Positions 12,201 to 24,200 of a stretch of DNA of 64,000 bases are shown piece after piece. The DNA is taken from contig JAGVSM010000932.1 in the NCBI GenBank assembly GCA_022494885.1, forward strand, positions 372,001 to 436,000. The letters run 5' to 3'. The translations under genes and the position numbers were made by a program. The DNA comes from Micrasema longulum (taxonomy: Eukaryota > Arthropoda > Insecta > Trichoptera > Brachycentridae). The notes beneath the pieces are model-generated. The model was not told the origin of the DNA and ran no database searches. It was given only the letters and a program-made list of their open reading frames with translations. The number at the start of each line of letters is the position of its first letter. Positions within the stretch are counted from its first letter, which is position 1.

Positions 12201-14350
12201 ATGAATGTAGAGGAAGCGAGATCTGTATGCAAAGATAGAGTGATGTGGCGTTCTATCCTCTCTGCCTATCCTTACGGGGAAACAGCATGACGGTTTGTTT
12301 TTTTTGTGAATATTATGTTCCTAAATCAATATAGTATAAAAATGTAGGATTTCCATTCCACAGTAAAATTTTCTCTTGTGTGTTGACTTTTACTTTTGTG
12401 TCCACGTTCTTACACGTGATTCGTGAACTATCAACCGATGAAAGTTTTTTGGCTAATCAATGCAGATCACGTAAAAATCATATTCAAACCATCGCACACC
12501 TTTGATTACGAGTACACAAATGTTGAACATATGTGAATCACGGACGCCAATATGAAGATAGAAATATTGTTATTCTAGTTTAAAATAAAGTGATACCTCG
12601 AAAAATGTTTGTTTATAGGGCTATTCTCTTTGGTGCCGTTGAAGATCTGCTTTCCAATTTCGGTTTGGAGGGGAAATCATGCTTACTGAGAGCAATATGC
12701 GAAGTCCACGCACACCCACTTACGAACTTCGGTCTTTTGGGAGAAATGCTCAAATTGTTCTTTTCGTGAGTATATTTCGTAATATTCATATTTATCCATA
12801 CATATATAAAAAAGGGAGTTGTTGGTATTCAAACATGTATGAAAATATTGGGCAAGTATGTAATTAACCGCAATTAATTGCTGATTGAAAAAAATATTAT
12901 TTACAAAAGTAAACAAAAATTTATTTTCCAAGCGTACTAAAAAAAACGTCGCAAATGTACGAATAGATACATTCATACATAAATAAAAAAGGGTTAGTTT
13001 TTAAAAGTGTATTAAAATATTGTGGGAAAGTTTTTTTTTCTCATGTACTCGTATTTAAAATTATATAAACTCTTATAAATAAACATCTACAACAGTGTAA
13101 GTCACTCTCCAAGCACAAGAGGTTTTTTTTTTTGGAGAGTTATAGTGATAACATTTACTGGATGTGTAAAAGTAAATATGTATAGAATTTTTAAAAAACA
13201 AGTACCTTTTATGAAATGTATGCATAAAAAGAAAAAAAAGTATGTGGTTAACTGCTGATTGAAAAAATATCATTTACAAAAGTAAACAGAAATGTATCTT
13301 CCAAACGTACTTTAAAAAAACGTTATACGAATAGTATTAAAATATAATATATTATTTACAAAACGTAAATAATTATTTTTTCTGCCTGGGAACCTATATA
13401 TCATCATCATCATCATCATTCCCTTTCCGCACCTAATGGTGCATAGGGCGCTGCATTGGTAAACTAATCGCAACGTATCTTGATCATTTTGTTACATGAA
13501 GGTAAGATGATCAGTCTTACGCTTCAAGTGCTAGTCCAGGGACTATGAAATATTATAGTGTAAAAACGCCTTTTTAAATATGTGTTTCATGTCAAACATT
13601 TCAGGAATCGAATCCGAGACCTCTCGCATGGTAGGCAAATGCGCTGACCACTACACCACGAGGCCGATAACCTATTAAAACAAGCAACATAAATTTATGA
13701 TGTCTAGACATTCAATTTTATTAAATACGCGAGTTATGAAAAAAATATAACAGATAACCATCGTATTAATAAGTCGATGCAGATAAGTTAATACCCGATT
13801 GTTGTGAATTTCCTGTTCTATTAAATCTTACGGAATCAGAGGACTTTTCAATACAGTTTTGTTAATTATTTAATAATAAATAGCAAATAAAATTAGAGAA
13901 AAAATAATTTGAAACAAATAATGAGAGTAGTCATGAAAGGCCAGTATTTCAGTAGAATAATTTTCCATCATTTTCAATAAAGCTTTCAAATTTCTCCGAT
14001 AGAGCGAGCAAATCTCCGTACAGCGCCCTACTGCAGGAATACGTGGAGGCAGAAAAGGCGGGAAATGGAGACGTGGAAGGACCGGGCGAGTGTTGGCCTT
14101 ACTTCAAAGCCTGTCCAAAGTCACTCTTCTTACCCCGGAAAAATAAATACGCGTAAGCAGATTGTATATTTATATAAAAATATGGTGTTATTATGTTTGC
14201 ATTTAAAAGGGATTAATAAGATTTTTTGTTTATAGGAAAGACGCCGAAAGGGACCACCGAGAAAACGAAAACGGCGAACACGATTACGCAGAAATTACGA
14301 AAGTGACGTTGGATAATACATTTAATGAAATCGATTTACAACCAATGTAA
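6203..14350 (+). CDS. DM4/DM12 family secreted protein (five exons)
   Basis: Exons are 6203-6611, 10298-10511, 12619-12765, 14003-14152 and 14236-14350. Phases 1,2,2,2 close exactly to 344 aa and all introns are GT-AG. Residues 1-23 are a signal peptide. A furin-type site RQKR sits at 86-89 and a basic RRRGKR at 180-185. The C-terminal domain (about 200-300) has the four-cysteine insect DM4/DM12 pattern: C229 and C235 in CLLRAICE, GLLGEMLKLFF, then C287 and C294 in GECWPYFKACPKSLF. The family is insect-wide, secreted, and its function is largely unknown. The tail after residue 305 is acidic and charged. A pyrimidine tract plus TAG at 6181-6194, just before the ATG, may be the acceptor of a 5'-UTR intron. 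The start is the first ATG of the signal peptide frame. Confidence 0.9.
6970..7325. repeat. Foldback element copy (FB family)
   Basis: The left arm contains AAATTTGTTGCAACAAAGAG, TTTTTGAGAAGGGAAT and TTTACAGGGTTTATGACC. The right arm carries the inverse (GGTCATAAGCCCTGTAAATG, ATTCCCTTCTCAAAAA, TGTTGCAACAAATT). The centre contains CAGATGGAAGAGTTTAGGAA and AATGTTACACAGTGTG. The clearest copy is at 30.15-30.65 kb. No protein is encoded, so the open frame that covers it is fortuitous. Confidence 0.8.
7740..7940 (+). repeat. Dispersed repeat, copy 1 (inverted copy at 22.5 kb)
   Basis: The segment ATGCCTCCCCGATACTGTGC with AAAAAGACAA recurs in reverse complement at about 22715-22760, and the AAAACTGTG...TTCCC part corresponds to about 22490-22540. 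The segment just before it (7552-7620, AAACCCGGCAATGCTTTGCT) resembles ends of widespread arthropod dispersed repeats, but I cannot assign a class. Confidence 0.5.
7990..8295 (+). mobile_element. LINE ORF2 C-terminus fragment (RTE/CR1-like), copy 1
   Basis: The frame reads ALVWTCRANEQRKNG in degenerate form and then NIRRPRKTWHDQIQQILEDE, ending SILSAYPYGETV. This matches the copies at 11.77-12.29 and 55.8-56.17 kb. The 'GRPRKTWHDRIQ' box is a hallmark of C-termini of insect non-LTR ORF2 proteins. It is truncated and defective. Confidence 0.75.
10512..12618 (+). other. Intron 2 of the DM4/DM12 gene
   Basis: Apart from the LINE fragment at 11770-12292 I see A+T-rich sequence. A GC-richer unclassified segment lies at about 11020-11420 (TTTCGTCGGCGGCGACGTTT; GAACGAGGCTGAATAAATG), possibly repeat-derived. 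Confidence 0.5.
11770..12292 (+). mobile_element. LINE ORF2 C-terminus fragment (RTE/CR1-like), copy 2
   Basis: It encodes EAKLAVHNGVLVPTLIYGS, SEVWTWKNRDESRLNAVEM, then LRWFRHVERMDSEKTAKNIY and RNRGRPRKTWHDRIQ, ending SILSAYPYGETA. In-frame stops at about 11910 and 12138 show it is dead. It is the longest of three local copies of the same element and supplies the best consensus for its family. Confidence 0.85.
13395..13668 (-). mobile_element. SINE-A copy, near full length
   Basis: On the minus strand it runs from the tRNA-like head GCCTCGTGGTGTAGTGGTCA, with B box GGATTCGATTCCT, through a body with AATATTTCATAGTCCCTGG, to the 3' end GGTGCGGAAAGGGAATGATG and a (GAT)n tail (plus strand (ATC)n at 13402-13419). 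It lies in intron 3 of the DM4/DM12 gene. It is the best reference copy for the family. Confidence 0.9.
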
Positions 14351-15518
14351 AGTCACATAAATGTTAACAAATATATTAGTATATGAATGGACTATTTTAA
14401 ATGGGAATATTTATCGAATGGAATATAATACACGTTTCACTAGAGCAGCATAATTATTTACTAAATAGCTACCTATATATTAATTACATAAAATGTAACA
14501 TGAATTATTATTATGAGTGAATTTGGGCATTTTTATGTGTAGGTTCATGCACAAAGACACCAACGTGAGATTTATTTTGGATTGCTAAGATTAGAATCTA
14601 CCAATTTACTGCATAATTTTTAGCTGATATTATACATATAGATTCTAGTCCTATTTAATAATATGTAATTTTACGTCAATTAATGCGTGTCATATTATTT
14701 ATTAAAAGCGTGTTTTGGGATTCGGTTTAATGGGTGGTTTGAGGTATGTTGTAATTTTTTTTCAGTCATTAAAATAAACATCTATATTATTACAAGATAA
14801 ATAAATTGTTTGTAAATTATTTACACACAAACTAGTATGAATTATCGCCATATTGTAAATAAAGCATAACGTTTTTATTTGTTTTATTGACTAATAATGT
14901 AAATAATATTTTGACGTTTGAATGACTTTATTTATGTTTTTAATGGTGTATTGAAATTGTATACGCAATATTTAAGTCGTTGAAAATAATTGTTACTTGG
15001 ATTGATTTGCGTTATTTTTATTAAAATATATATGAATTCATCAGTTTTTTCATTTATATATTTTTTATGCAAGATAGATAATGTTTTTAATGGCATAAAA
15101 AAAGAGAGTAAAAAATAGTGTAATTTTATAAAGAATACTGTCACCCTTTCATTGAATGTTAATTTTTACTATTTGTGGTACATTAAAAAAAAATACATTC
15201 GCGTAAGTACTAAACGAGTGATTTTTTTTTAATAAAGGGGGCGTGGAATTTGATCTTGCCACACTGAATGTATACAGAATACAAAACGTCGTAAAATCAA
15301 ATTCCGCATCGTCGAATTAAACCATTTAATTGAATTTAATATAGAGTCTATTTTCGTTTGAAATAAACAGTAATGAGGAAATTTTCACAAAACGTGCATA
15401 TTTATGATGCAGAAGGCGTGTTTTAATTTACGTCAGAAGTGAACACAATTGAGTATGATAAAGTAGGTTATTTGGGTGAAAAGTGAATGAAAACGAGTGA
15501 AATAATTCTGTTCAGATT
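14351..15518. other. 3' flank of the DM4/DM12 gene and spacer
   Basis: The likely 3' UTR follows the stop at 14350. AATAAA-type hexamers occur at about 14772 and 14857. The rest is A+T-rich with no recognisable gene. Confidence 0.4.
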
Positions 15519-16457
15519 ATGATTAAGGTAAGAACCGCCGATTCTCTTAATTTTTATGAAAATTTAATGCAAAAAGCATTATTTATCAATCTCTAATTTG
15601 ATAAAAGGTTATAAACCCATAATATTATTTTCACAAGAAAACTAAAAATATATTCCAAGAGTTTAACTTTTATAATTAAAACCACAATTTCAATTAGTTT
15701 TAAAATCGAAAAATAAAACGGAAATAAAAAAGTTTTTCAAGTTCATTTCAGTTATACAAAATATTTTTTATAGATTTCAATACTTTTTCTGGTGGCATTG
15801 TGTACATCGGTGTGTCGCGGAAGAGTAATAACCAAAAGAAGCTATTCCGACCAATCCGTAAAGGGTTACCTAACAGAGGTATTAAAATTAATTAAATTTT
15901 AATTAGTTATTTAAAATAAAAAAAGATTTTCTAAAATCATGTGAAATTTTTCTAAAAGTCGCGATGGAAAGAAAAACTGATAAAGCAAACTTGTAGTATT
16001 TTATTATATTCTAATTAATAGAAAAATTAGAATATTGATTATAATGTTGTGTAATTTAATAAACACAAAACATGTTTTACATAAAAAATATATTTTGATG
16101 TACGTCAACCATATTTAAGTTTTTTTTTAAACACCTAAGAAGAAATATATATATTTTTTATAGGAACGTTCTATAAGCTTGGTCCTCAGTCCTATGCAAG
16201 GATATGTCTGTTTTGTATATTTAAATTTTTTATTGATATTGGAAGCATGTTATATATTTTGGGTATATCCAGCGTTTTTGTATCGTATTCGCTGGTGTAA
16301 GTATTTTTGGAGATCTAATCGCATTGATTTGAACAGAGAACCTGCTGGTGGAATGAGGTATGCAAGGAAGAGTTCCAGACACTATTCCGCTGCAGGTGTC
16401 CTCAGTGGTCCTTCTGCCGTAGTCCAGGAAGGTACTATAACGCCGTCTGTTCCATGA
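15519..16457 (+). CDS. Putative small secreted peptide gene (weak model)
   Basis: A very short first exon, 15519-15527 (Met-Ile-Lys), is followed by GTAAGA. Exon 2, 15774-15878, adds a hydrophobic stretch giving a classical signal peptide (MIKISILFLVALCTSVCRG) and then RVITKRSYSDQ, with a possible KR cleavage site, before GAG/GTATTA. A third segment, 16164-16457, follows TTTTTTTATAG in the right phase, giving 135 aa in all. Its second half (after about 16300) is GC-richer and reads like repeat-derived sequence, so the gene may have been interrupted or the true exon 3 may end earlier. I recognise no family. Confidence 0.35.
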
Positions 16458-16610
16458 CAGGAACTGGCTATATCTGGACGCAGCCTCCGTCGGGGTGGAG
16501 CGATACCTAGCAGATCCCTGACCTGAGCAGCCAATACCAGGACCCATTCAGGATGTAATCGCGCGAGATCGAAACGGAAACCACAACGCACTATTTTGCT
16601 TCGAGAATAG
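16300..16610. repeat. GC-richer segment of unknown, probably transposon, origin
   Basis: The composition changes abruptly from the A+T-rich flanks. The minus strand can be read through the segment (ARLHPEWVLVLAAQVRDLLG, HGTDGVIVPSW) and the plus strand has another open frame. No terminal repeats or known motif were found. Confidence 0.35.
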
Positions 16611-16614
16611 CACC

Positions 16615-18090
16615 CAAAAGTTGCCTTCTTATTGTTATTTTTTATAATCTTAGTATGAGGTACTTTCAACGTAAAATAAACAACTGTAGGATGAAATTAT
16701 ACGAGTAACTGTTATTACGCTTAAACATTTAAAGAAACATAAGATTCGTTAAACACCATATTCAGGGTGAAACCGTGAAACTTTGAAATGATATTTTTAT
16801 GAATAATTCAGCAAAGAATCCTTTTTTTCATACTGTGTTTCCAACATAAAAATACATTTTTTCTCAATTTCTGTCTAGCTTGTAGATTATCACGGTTTTA
16901 ATGAAGTCTGTTAAACAATATTAATAAAGTAGCTATTACATTTAAACGAAAAATGCGTTTATCTAAAGAGTTACTGTTTTTTTTTCTAAGATTATTATGA
17001 GAAATATTGCCCTGATGTTTCATGGTCGGCCCCTAAAATATCGTGTATTATTTATAAAAAAATCGACAAACAATCTTAGTTGTGTAGCTAAATTAAAAAT
17101 AACACATTGAAACTCATATTCTGCACTATAAATTACCACCGTAGTTTTTTAAAAATCTTAAACACAATATGTTAATCTTGAATCACATTTTTTGTCAACA
17201 TTGCTAAGATAAACTTTTTTTGGCAGAACTTTTAGAATCGAAATTCATCATGTTCAGTTTTATTTTTCAATGTTAGGTATGTGTCTTTGCACATACAAAA
17301 ACCTTTTTGTTTAATCGTGAATATTATTTTTTAATCTCACGAGCTAATTTGCCCTTAAATAAGTTGTTTACATCCGATCAAATAATTTAACATGATATAT
17401 CTAAAATATAAACTTATTGATTTTCATTATTGTCGTGGAGAAATCGGTAAAAAAATATTTTATTTTAATCTATATAAAAATATTATTCCTGTATTTTGAT
17501 AAATGTTCCTATTATATTATAAACTCAAAATGTTTTTAAGATAAGATTTTTTTTTTTTTTTAGTATTCATTTCCAAAGCTGTATAAAATAATGCATATTT
17601 TACGAGATATTATCTAAATTCTTGAAAAATTATAAATTAGTCTTAAAGAAAATATTACCTATCTTTCAAGACAGACACCACGAATCGTTTCGTGCAGAAT
17701 TATTTATTGTTGTTATTGTTTAAAAAACTTTTTAATTAGATATGTATATATTTTGTACAATATAAATTTTATTAAAAATAATTATTTGTGGTTGTGAAAG
17801 ATAAAATATTGAATTAAAAATATTATCTCTTATTTTAATTAAGTATAATGATATTGTTGATAATGCACTGAATTACACTGTTTCTTCTATAATAAAGCAA
17901 TACGTATTGCGATTTTTGTAAAAACGATATTATTTTTTAACCCGAATATCTTGACATTGAGAATGAAAGGTAAGTTAATCGAGTAAGAGTCTAAATTTAG
18001 AAACAAATTTAAGAAACATAAAGCTCGTTTTGTGGTTATGGCATGAGTGTATTTATTGTTAGATGATTGTAAACATGCGTGAACTTTCCC
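16615..18090. other. A+T-rich intergenic region
   Basis: No exon, SINE head or inverted repeat stands out between the unknown repeat and the PAL promoter. There are only homopolymer A/T runs. Confidence 0.5.
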
Positions 18091-18152
18091 AATTATAATA
18101 AAAGTCGAGCATGCGCGTGAACGGGAGCGGAACAGAATCGATAGAGGAAATC

Positions 18153-18160
18153 TGACGTCA
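18153..18160. promoter_or_regulatory. CRE palindrome upstream of PAL
   Basis: A perfect TGACGTCA lies about 60 bp before the probable initiator and 80 bp before the ATG. CREB/ATF proteins bind this octamer, and several peptide-hormone processing genes in animals are controlled through it. Position and perfect match support function; this is inference. Confidence 0.5.
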
Positions 18161-18213
18161 CTCTACGACGTTTTCCCACTAATTTTGTGGAAAACATCCA
18201 CAAACCGAATTCG

Positions 18214-18220
18214 TTCAGTC
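18214..18220 (+). promoter_or_regulatory. Candidate initiator (TTCAGTC) of PAL
   Basis: TCAGT is the arthropod initiator consensus. It lies 16-18 bp before the ATG at 18233 in the GC-richer start of the gene. No TATA box is present at -30, so transcription would be TATA-less with a very short leader. Confidence 0.35.
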
Positions 18221-18232
18221 GAGCGGGGAGCA

Positions 18233-21200
18233 ATGGCGGTCAAGAACGCTCTTATCTTCACTTCATTGTTCTTATTATTGGTTAACACGAGCGCCCGACC
18301 TCAAGAAACTTACGGGGAAGATGGAGATATGCCAATCGAGTCTTTCGAAGATTTAGAAGAATTGCTAGCGGCTAGATCGCCCCACGTAAAGGTATGATCA
18401 CTGTCATATGTTTACTTATTTTCCAGGCGGAGTTAATGACATTGACTATATCGGTATATTTTTATTTCAGGAGAATGAAAATGATTTGAATCACGAGAAA
18501 GAAAAAGAATGGAACCAGTTTTCAACACCCCCCGTCCCGAAGGAAATAGAGAATTGGCCGACAGAGCCCTTGGACGTGGGACAGATAACAGCTGTTTCCA
18601 TCAACTCCAAGGGACAACCGGTCATATTCCACAGAGCTGATCGTGTATGGGATGAAAGGTAAATCAACAAATAATGAGAAACATTACAATTACTAAGCAT
18701 TATACCTGCTTCGCGGTCAAAGGGTCAGCTCAGAGAAGTCTCGGGTTCGATTCCCGATATGGTTGACGTGAAATATTTATTAAAAAGGGTGTTTTTACAC
18801 TAGAATATTTCAGTCCCTAGACTGGCTCCTGATGAGGAAGACTAATCATCTTACCTTCATGTGACAAAAATGTTCAAGATACGCTGCGATTAGTTTACCA
18901 ATGCAGTGCCTTATGCACCATAAGGTGCGGAAAGGGAATGATGAAGATGAATAATGAAGTACCTAGGAAGAAAAAATAGTTATTTACGTTTTTTTAAAAA
19001 ATAAATTTTTATTTACTTTTGTAAATAATCATCTTTTTCTATTAGCAATTAAGCACATACTTGCCCAATATTTTCATACAAACTCCCTTTTTTATACATA
19101 TATGTAGAATATTATGAAATATACTAAAAAAAAGAACAATTTGAGCATTTCTCCCATCGGTTAAGGTACCAAAACAGTGCCCTATACGTAATTGATTAGG
19201 TGAGAAAAATCTTCGTCGTCCGCTTTTTTGGATTTTGTAGACTTTTAATACGACAAAACTAAAAGTAGAGTTTTTTTTTTTGATATTTCGATGTTTAGTT
19301 ATTAGTATTATAAAATATCAAATTCAATTAATCTTTTTTACGTAAGGCAACTCGAGAAATGTATTTTCTTTTTTGACACAAGGGTGGTTTTAACGAATAC
19401 TTTGTGTTATCTAATGCATTGTTTTTCAACCTGTGGGTCGCGACCCCCTGGGGGGTCGCGGAGCCTCTGTAGGGGGGTCGCGAGAGGTCGAGAAAACTTC
19501 ATTTTTTTACTAACATATAATTTGTGAGACTTAAATAAAAAGTCGATAAGAGTTAAAATTATTATATATAACAAAATTTCCCTATAATCAATCATACAAG
19601 TCAGAAAATGCTAGTTCAAAACATGTTATTACAAAGAAAATAAATATTAAAAATGTGTTTTAATAGAAAATGATTACATCTGTGCTTGCTTATCTTCGTT
19701 CATTTTAATGTGAAGGTTGCGCTTAAGTTTGTTCAATTAATTTCTCCCATCGTGGATCCGTTTTTGCCACATTAAGTATTAAATCGTTTTCCAAATTTAA
19801 GCGATTTCTTGGTTTACATTTTATTCGCGCCATTGATGAAAATGCCAACTCGCACAAGTACGAGGTAGAAAATGGAATCAAACACTTCAAAGCCTCGGTT
19901 GTTAATTCCGGGTATTCTGTTTTTCTTTTTAACCAAAACGTATCCAAATTTTCAGACTTGAATTCCAACTGTAACCATCCCATTGGCAGATAGTTCCAGC
20001 AGATTCTCTTTGAGCTTATTTGCTAAATTTGCCTCGTTTATAGCTGCATTTAAAAACGGATCTAAGATTCACCTTCGCCCAGTGTTATCCTATATTTCTT
20101 GCAGTGAGAAGTAATGGCACAATTCTTTCTTCAAATTATGTAACACCATTTTCATACCAGATATATATGAGTTGATGTTGATCTCGCTTCCGACTTCCGA
20201 CAATGAAAGACTGTGTGGACAAAAATGAATCAAAGTTGTTTTGATTTATAGATGATGACCACAATTCAATTTTTTTTATAAAGCCATGGAGTTTGTCTTT
20301 TGCTGTAATGACATTTTCATCACGCCCTTGAAGACTTTTATTCAAGTTATTTAAATGTTCAAATAATTCAGAAAGAAAAGCCAATTTTAGAGGAATTCTG
20401 GGTCAGAAATGAATTCAGAGTAATGTGACTTGGCTTGCTGTAAATATACTAATAGTTCAGTGCGAAGTTCCATAACTCTGGTCAGAACTTTGCCTTTTGA
20501 TAACCACCTAACTTCTGTATGGTAAAGCAAATTACGGTGTAGTGTCTCCACATCTTCACAAATGATTCGAAACAATCGAGTCTGCAACGCATTTCCTTTA
20601 GTAGAATTTAGACTGTTAATAATAATATTAAGAACTTTACTGTATTCTTGCGGTAAGAATTTGGCTGCATGAGCTTGGCGATGGAGAAAGCAATGCATCC
20701 AACAAGCGTTTGGCATCTGTTCTTTCAGTCTAGCAATAAATCCACTCTTCGCACCAGTCATGGCTTTTGCTCCGTCACTACAAATAGCAATGCATTTTTG
20801 TGCCCAATCGATATTCATATCTTGCGTAGCTTCAAGGAACATGTCATGCAAGCATTGACCTGTAGCATTTTTAGGAAGTGCCTTGCAAAATAGTATTTCT
20901 ACCATTATTATTTCATTGGATTAAAAACGCACAAAAGCTACAAATTGCGCACAACTCGCAATATCCGTTGATTCATCAAATTGCAAGGATACAAAAAAAC
21001 TTTTCATTATTTTTTCAATGACTTGACACGAACATCAGTCGCCATATTGCTTATCCTGCGTTGAATGGTTTTGTCAGAGAGAGGTATACTTTTGAGCTTT
21101 TCGACCTCTTGCTTGCCAAACATAATCTCTGCTATATCTAAAGCCGCTGGTAAAAATTTCGGCAATAGTGTGAGATTTCCCTGCTTTAGCCACACGAAAA

Positions 21201-24200
21201 GCTACTCGATAACTAGCGAGCAACGCTTTCTCATTCAGGTTGGACATTTGTCCTATAGCAGTTTTTTGACGTTCAAGAGCTTTTAATTTTCGCTCAAAAA
21301 ATTCCACGGGTTTATTTTTTTTCATTAGGATGTTTTGTGTTTAGGTGGCGTACCAACTTCGATGGCTTCATGCTTTCTCTTGACAAAATTTCAAAGCAAA
21401 TTACGCACTGCGGTTTACTGTCAATCACAGTAAACCCAAATTTTAAATAAATGTCGTCATAAAGACGTTTTTTCTTTATTCCGCTACTCCCGCTAGACGT
21501 TGATGGTTCTGATGATCTTTTCAGGAATTTATCCATTTTCAATTATAACAACAATTAAACAGCAGACATGACCACGCGTTACTTACGCTCACAAATCAGT
21601 CTATAATTACTCCAACTCCAAGGCACCTTACAGTCCACATAACACCGAATTTACACTTCTGAATCGTTTCCACTTATCGGGATTGCTTCTGATTCCACTT
21701 GCTTCGCTGTTTCGCATCAAACTGCCATGGCCGCGGTCGACCGCCGTATTTATAGGCCAGCGCATTCTAGCGAGAATTATCTCGAAGCGTAAAGAAACGT
21801 CTCGAAACTTGTGGATCTTTCGGACTACCAGCGCCATCTGTTGCTAACATCCGGAACCTGCACTAGTTCCTAGTGTTACCAACAGATGGCGCTGGGAGTC
21901 TAACCCTAACGATATATTTTATTTATTTAAATACATCTAATATGTTTGTATTTGTTTGTTAGTTATCAATTGGCCACGTATTCAATTAAAAATTATATGT
22001 TTTACGTACTTAATACTTAATTATATGTTTATATCAGACTGCAAATAACGCAAACGCCTAAATTTTTTGTAAGTATTATATATTTTTAACATACATGGAA
22101 AAAAGGGTTGGGGGGTCGCGAAATATTTTTTGATACTAGGGGGGTCGTGTCATGAAAAAGGTTGAAAAACGCTGATCTAATGTATACATTATTGAACGTG
22201 TTTACAATTTATTAACGAAATTCAGGATCTGAATTATTTTGGTTGTAAATTATATAACTTTAATAATAAATTAAAAAATATACAATAATACTGGAAAAAT
22301 TCCTTACACCTATGATAATAATCAACCTGGGGTGTTATTTTAGATTTCCTCGCGGAGGTAGAGAGTGGTAAATTTGTGGACACTTTGCTTCAAATATGGC
22401 TACACTGATGATTACATGTCAAATTTATTTACCATTGGCGGCGCGTCTCTATAGTTTTGTTTTTTTTATTAATATATTAGTTTAATTTGGGAACTAGGAC
22501 CATTCAAAAACCCTGAAAAGCGTTCAGTTTTATCTGCCGTCTTCAGAAGTACGGTACATATACAAAATATGATAACCATTTTCGAAAAACGTAAAAAGTA
22601 CGGACACGGAAAATTTTAATCCGATACTTTAAAAAAAAACAACAAAATAGGTTCAGTTTTGAGGTGCCGAAAACGGGACTTCGAAATGATTTAAGTTTGG
22701 CATAGTCCGACGTGCAGTTGTCTTTTTCGCACAGCATCGGGGAGGCATTTGCGAGAGAATGACAGAAAAACAAAGTTTAAATACCTATTCTCCGGCGGCC
22801 ACCGTAGCGTAGTGGTTAAGATGCTTGACTTACACACGGATGGTTTCGGGTTCGATTCCCGGTGAGAACACAAAAATAAAATGTGTTTTTTTTCAAGCCT
22901 GGGTGTTCTGTGCTGTAATTCACCACTTTAATCGGGCCTCTTGGCCTATTGCGCTTCAAATTTTTTAATAATTATTATTGATATTATCTATTTGCATGTC
23001 CTCGAAATACATTAAGTAGTCGGAATACATCGATAGAAAGCAATATATTCATCAATAAATTTTGCCTACTTTGTTTAAAATTATTGTAAAGAATTATGCA
23101 TTTTTTGTGAATATTTAAGATATTATTTATTTTATAGTATTAGAAACAAACTTAAAAATCTCCACCAAAAACGGAAAATCGATGTCAAAATAAACTATAC
23201 ATAAAAACCTACCTACCTAAATAACAGCGTAATTCAAAACCGTCTCTAAATCTTGCAAAAACATATTTCAATTATAATGCTTGACACTGCAAACTTAACA
23301 TTCTCCATTGAGTTAGTGAAGCATAATTATTAGAAATCTCAGAAAGTTTTTCGCAAATATCTCGATAACTTCTTCAATGGAGATTTCTAAGTTTGCTTCT
23401 AAAACTCTCATATATAATATGTCAGTGACATTTGTTTTAATACGAAGGTAAAAAATGAATAAGTATTAATTTAGAGAATTTACAAATAATAAACAAAGGG
23501 TATGATTTTTAGGAATTCAATGAAGAAAATTGGAAAATATTGAGATTTAAAAACAATGATTTCATTTTTCTAGTTCATTCAACGAGTCGCACAGTTACCA
23601 GCACTATAGTGAGGGGCCTATCAAGAAGGATACCGTCCTAGTACTGGATTGTCACACGGGGGCGGCCGTGACGTCATGGGGGGCGGATTCCTTCTACATG
23701 CCTCACGGCCTGACTGTGGATCGACACGATAACGTCTGGGTGACGGATGTCGCCATGCACCAAGTGTTTAAGGTAAGCACTTTTGAAGTTTGCCCAAATA
23801 CAAGAACATTAGGGTATCATGATTTTCACAAATCGGAAATATATTGAATAGAGAAAATTTTTACAATTCTAATCATATAATTTCTCTCACTTCTTTATAA
23901 TATTCTTCAGAATCCTTGCACTCCAAAATATCTTGGTGAGAATTTGATTTACCTTTCTGATCATGGTCTTTAGCTTCGCTCTTCTCAGGAGAGAACACTT
24001 TCATTTCCTCGACATAGCACATCATTTTTCTTCTATTCCTTTTCCGTTCAAGCTGCTAGACTTAGGAATGTGCTACCTCTTCATATAAAAAATGCACCTT
24101 CTCTAGCCGCCTTCAAGAAACGCCTGAAATATTATTATATATTCCCAGAATCCTGAACTCCCTGAGTTATTACAGCTTTTTTTTTTCTTCTCAATTATAT

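Noticed and set aside
23669..23676. Second perfect TGACGTCA octamer
   Set aside because: It lies inside coding exon 3 of PAL and encodes conserved residues; it is far from the promoter, so no regulatory role is claimed.
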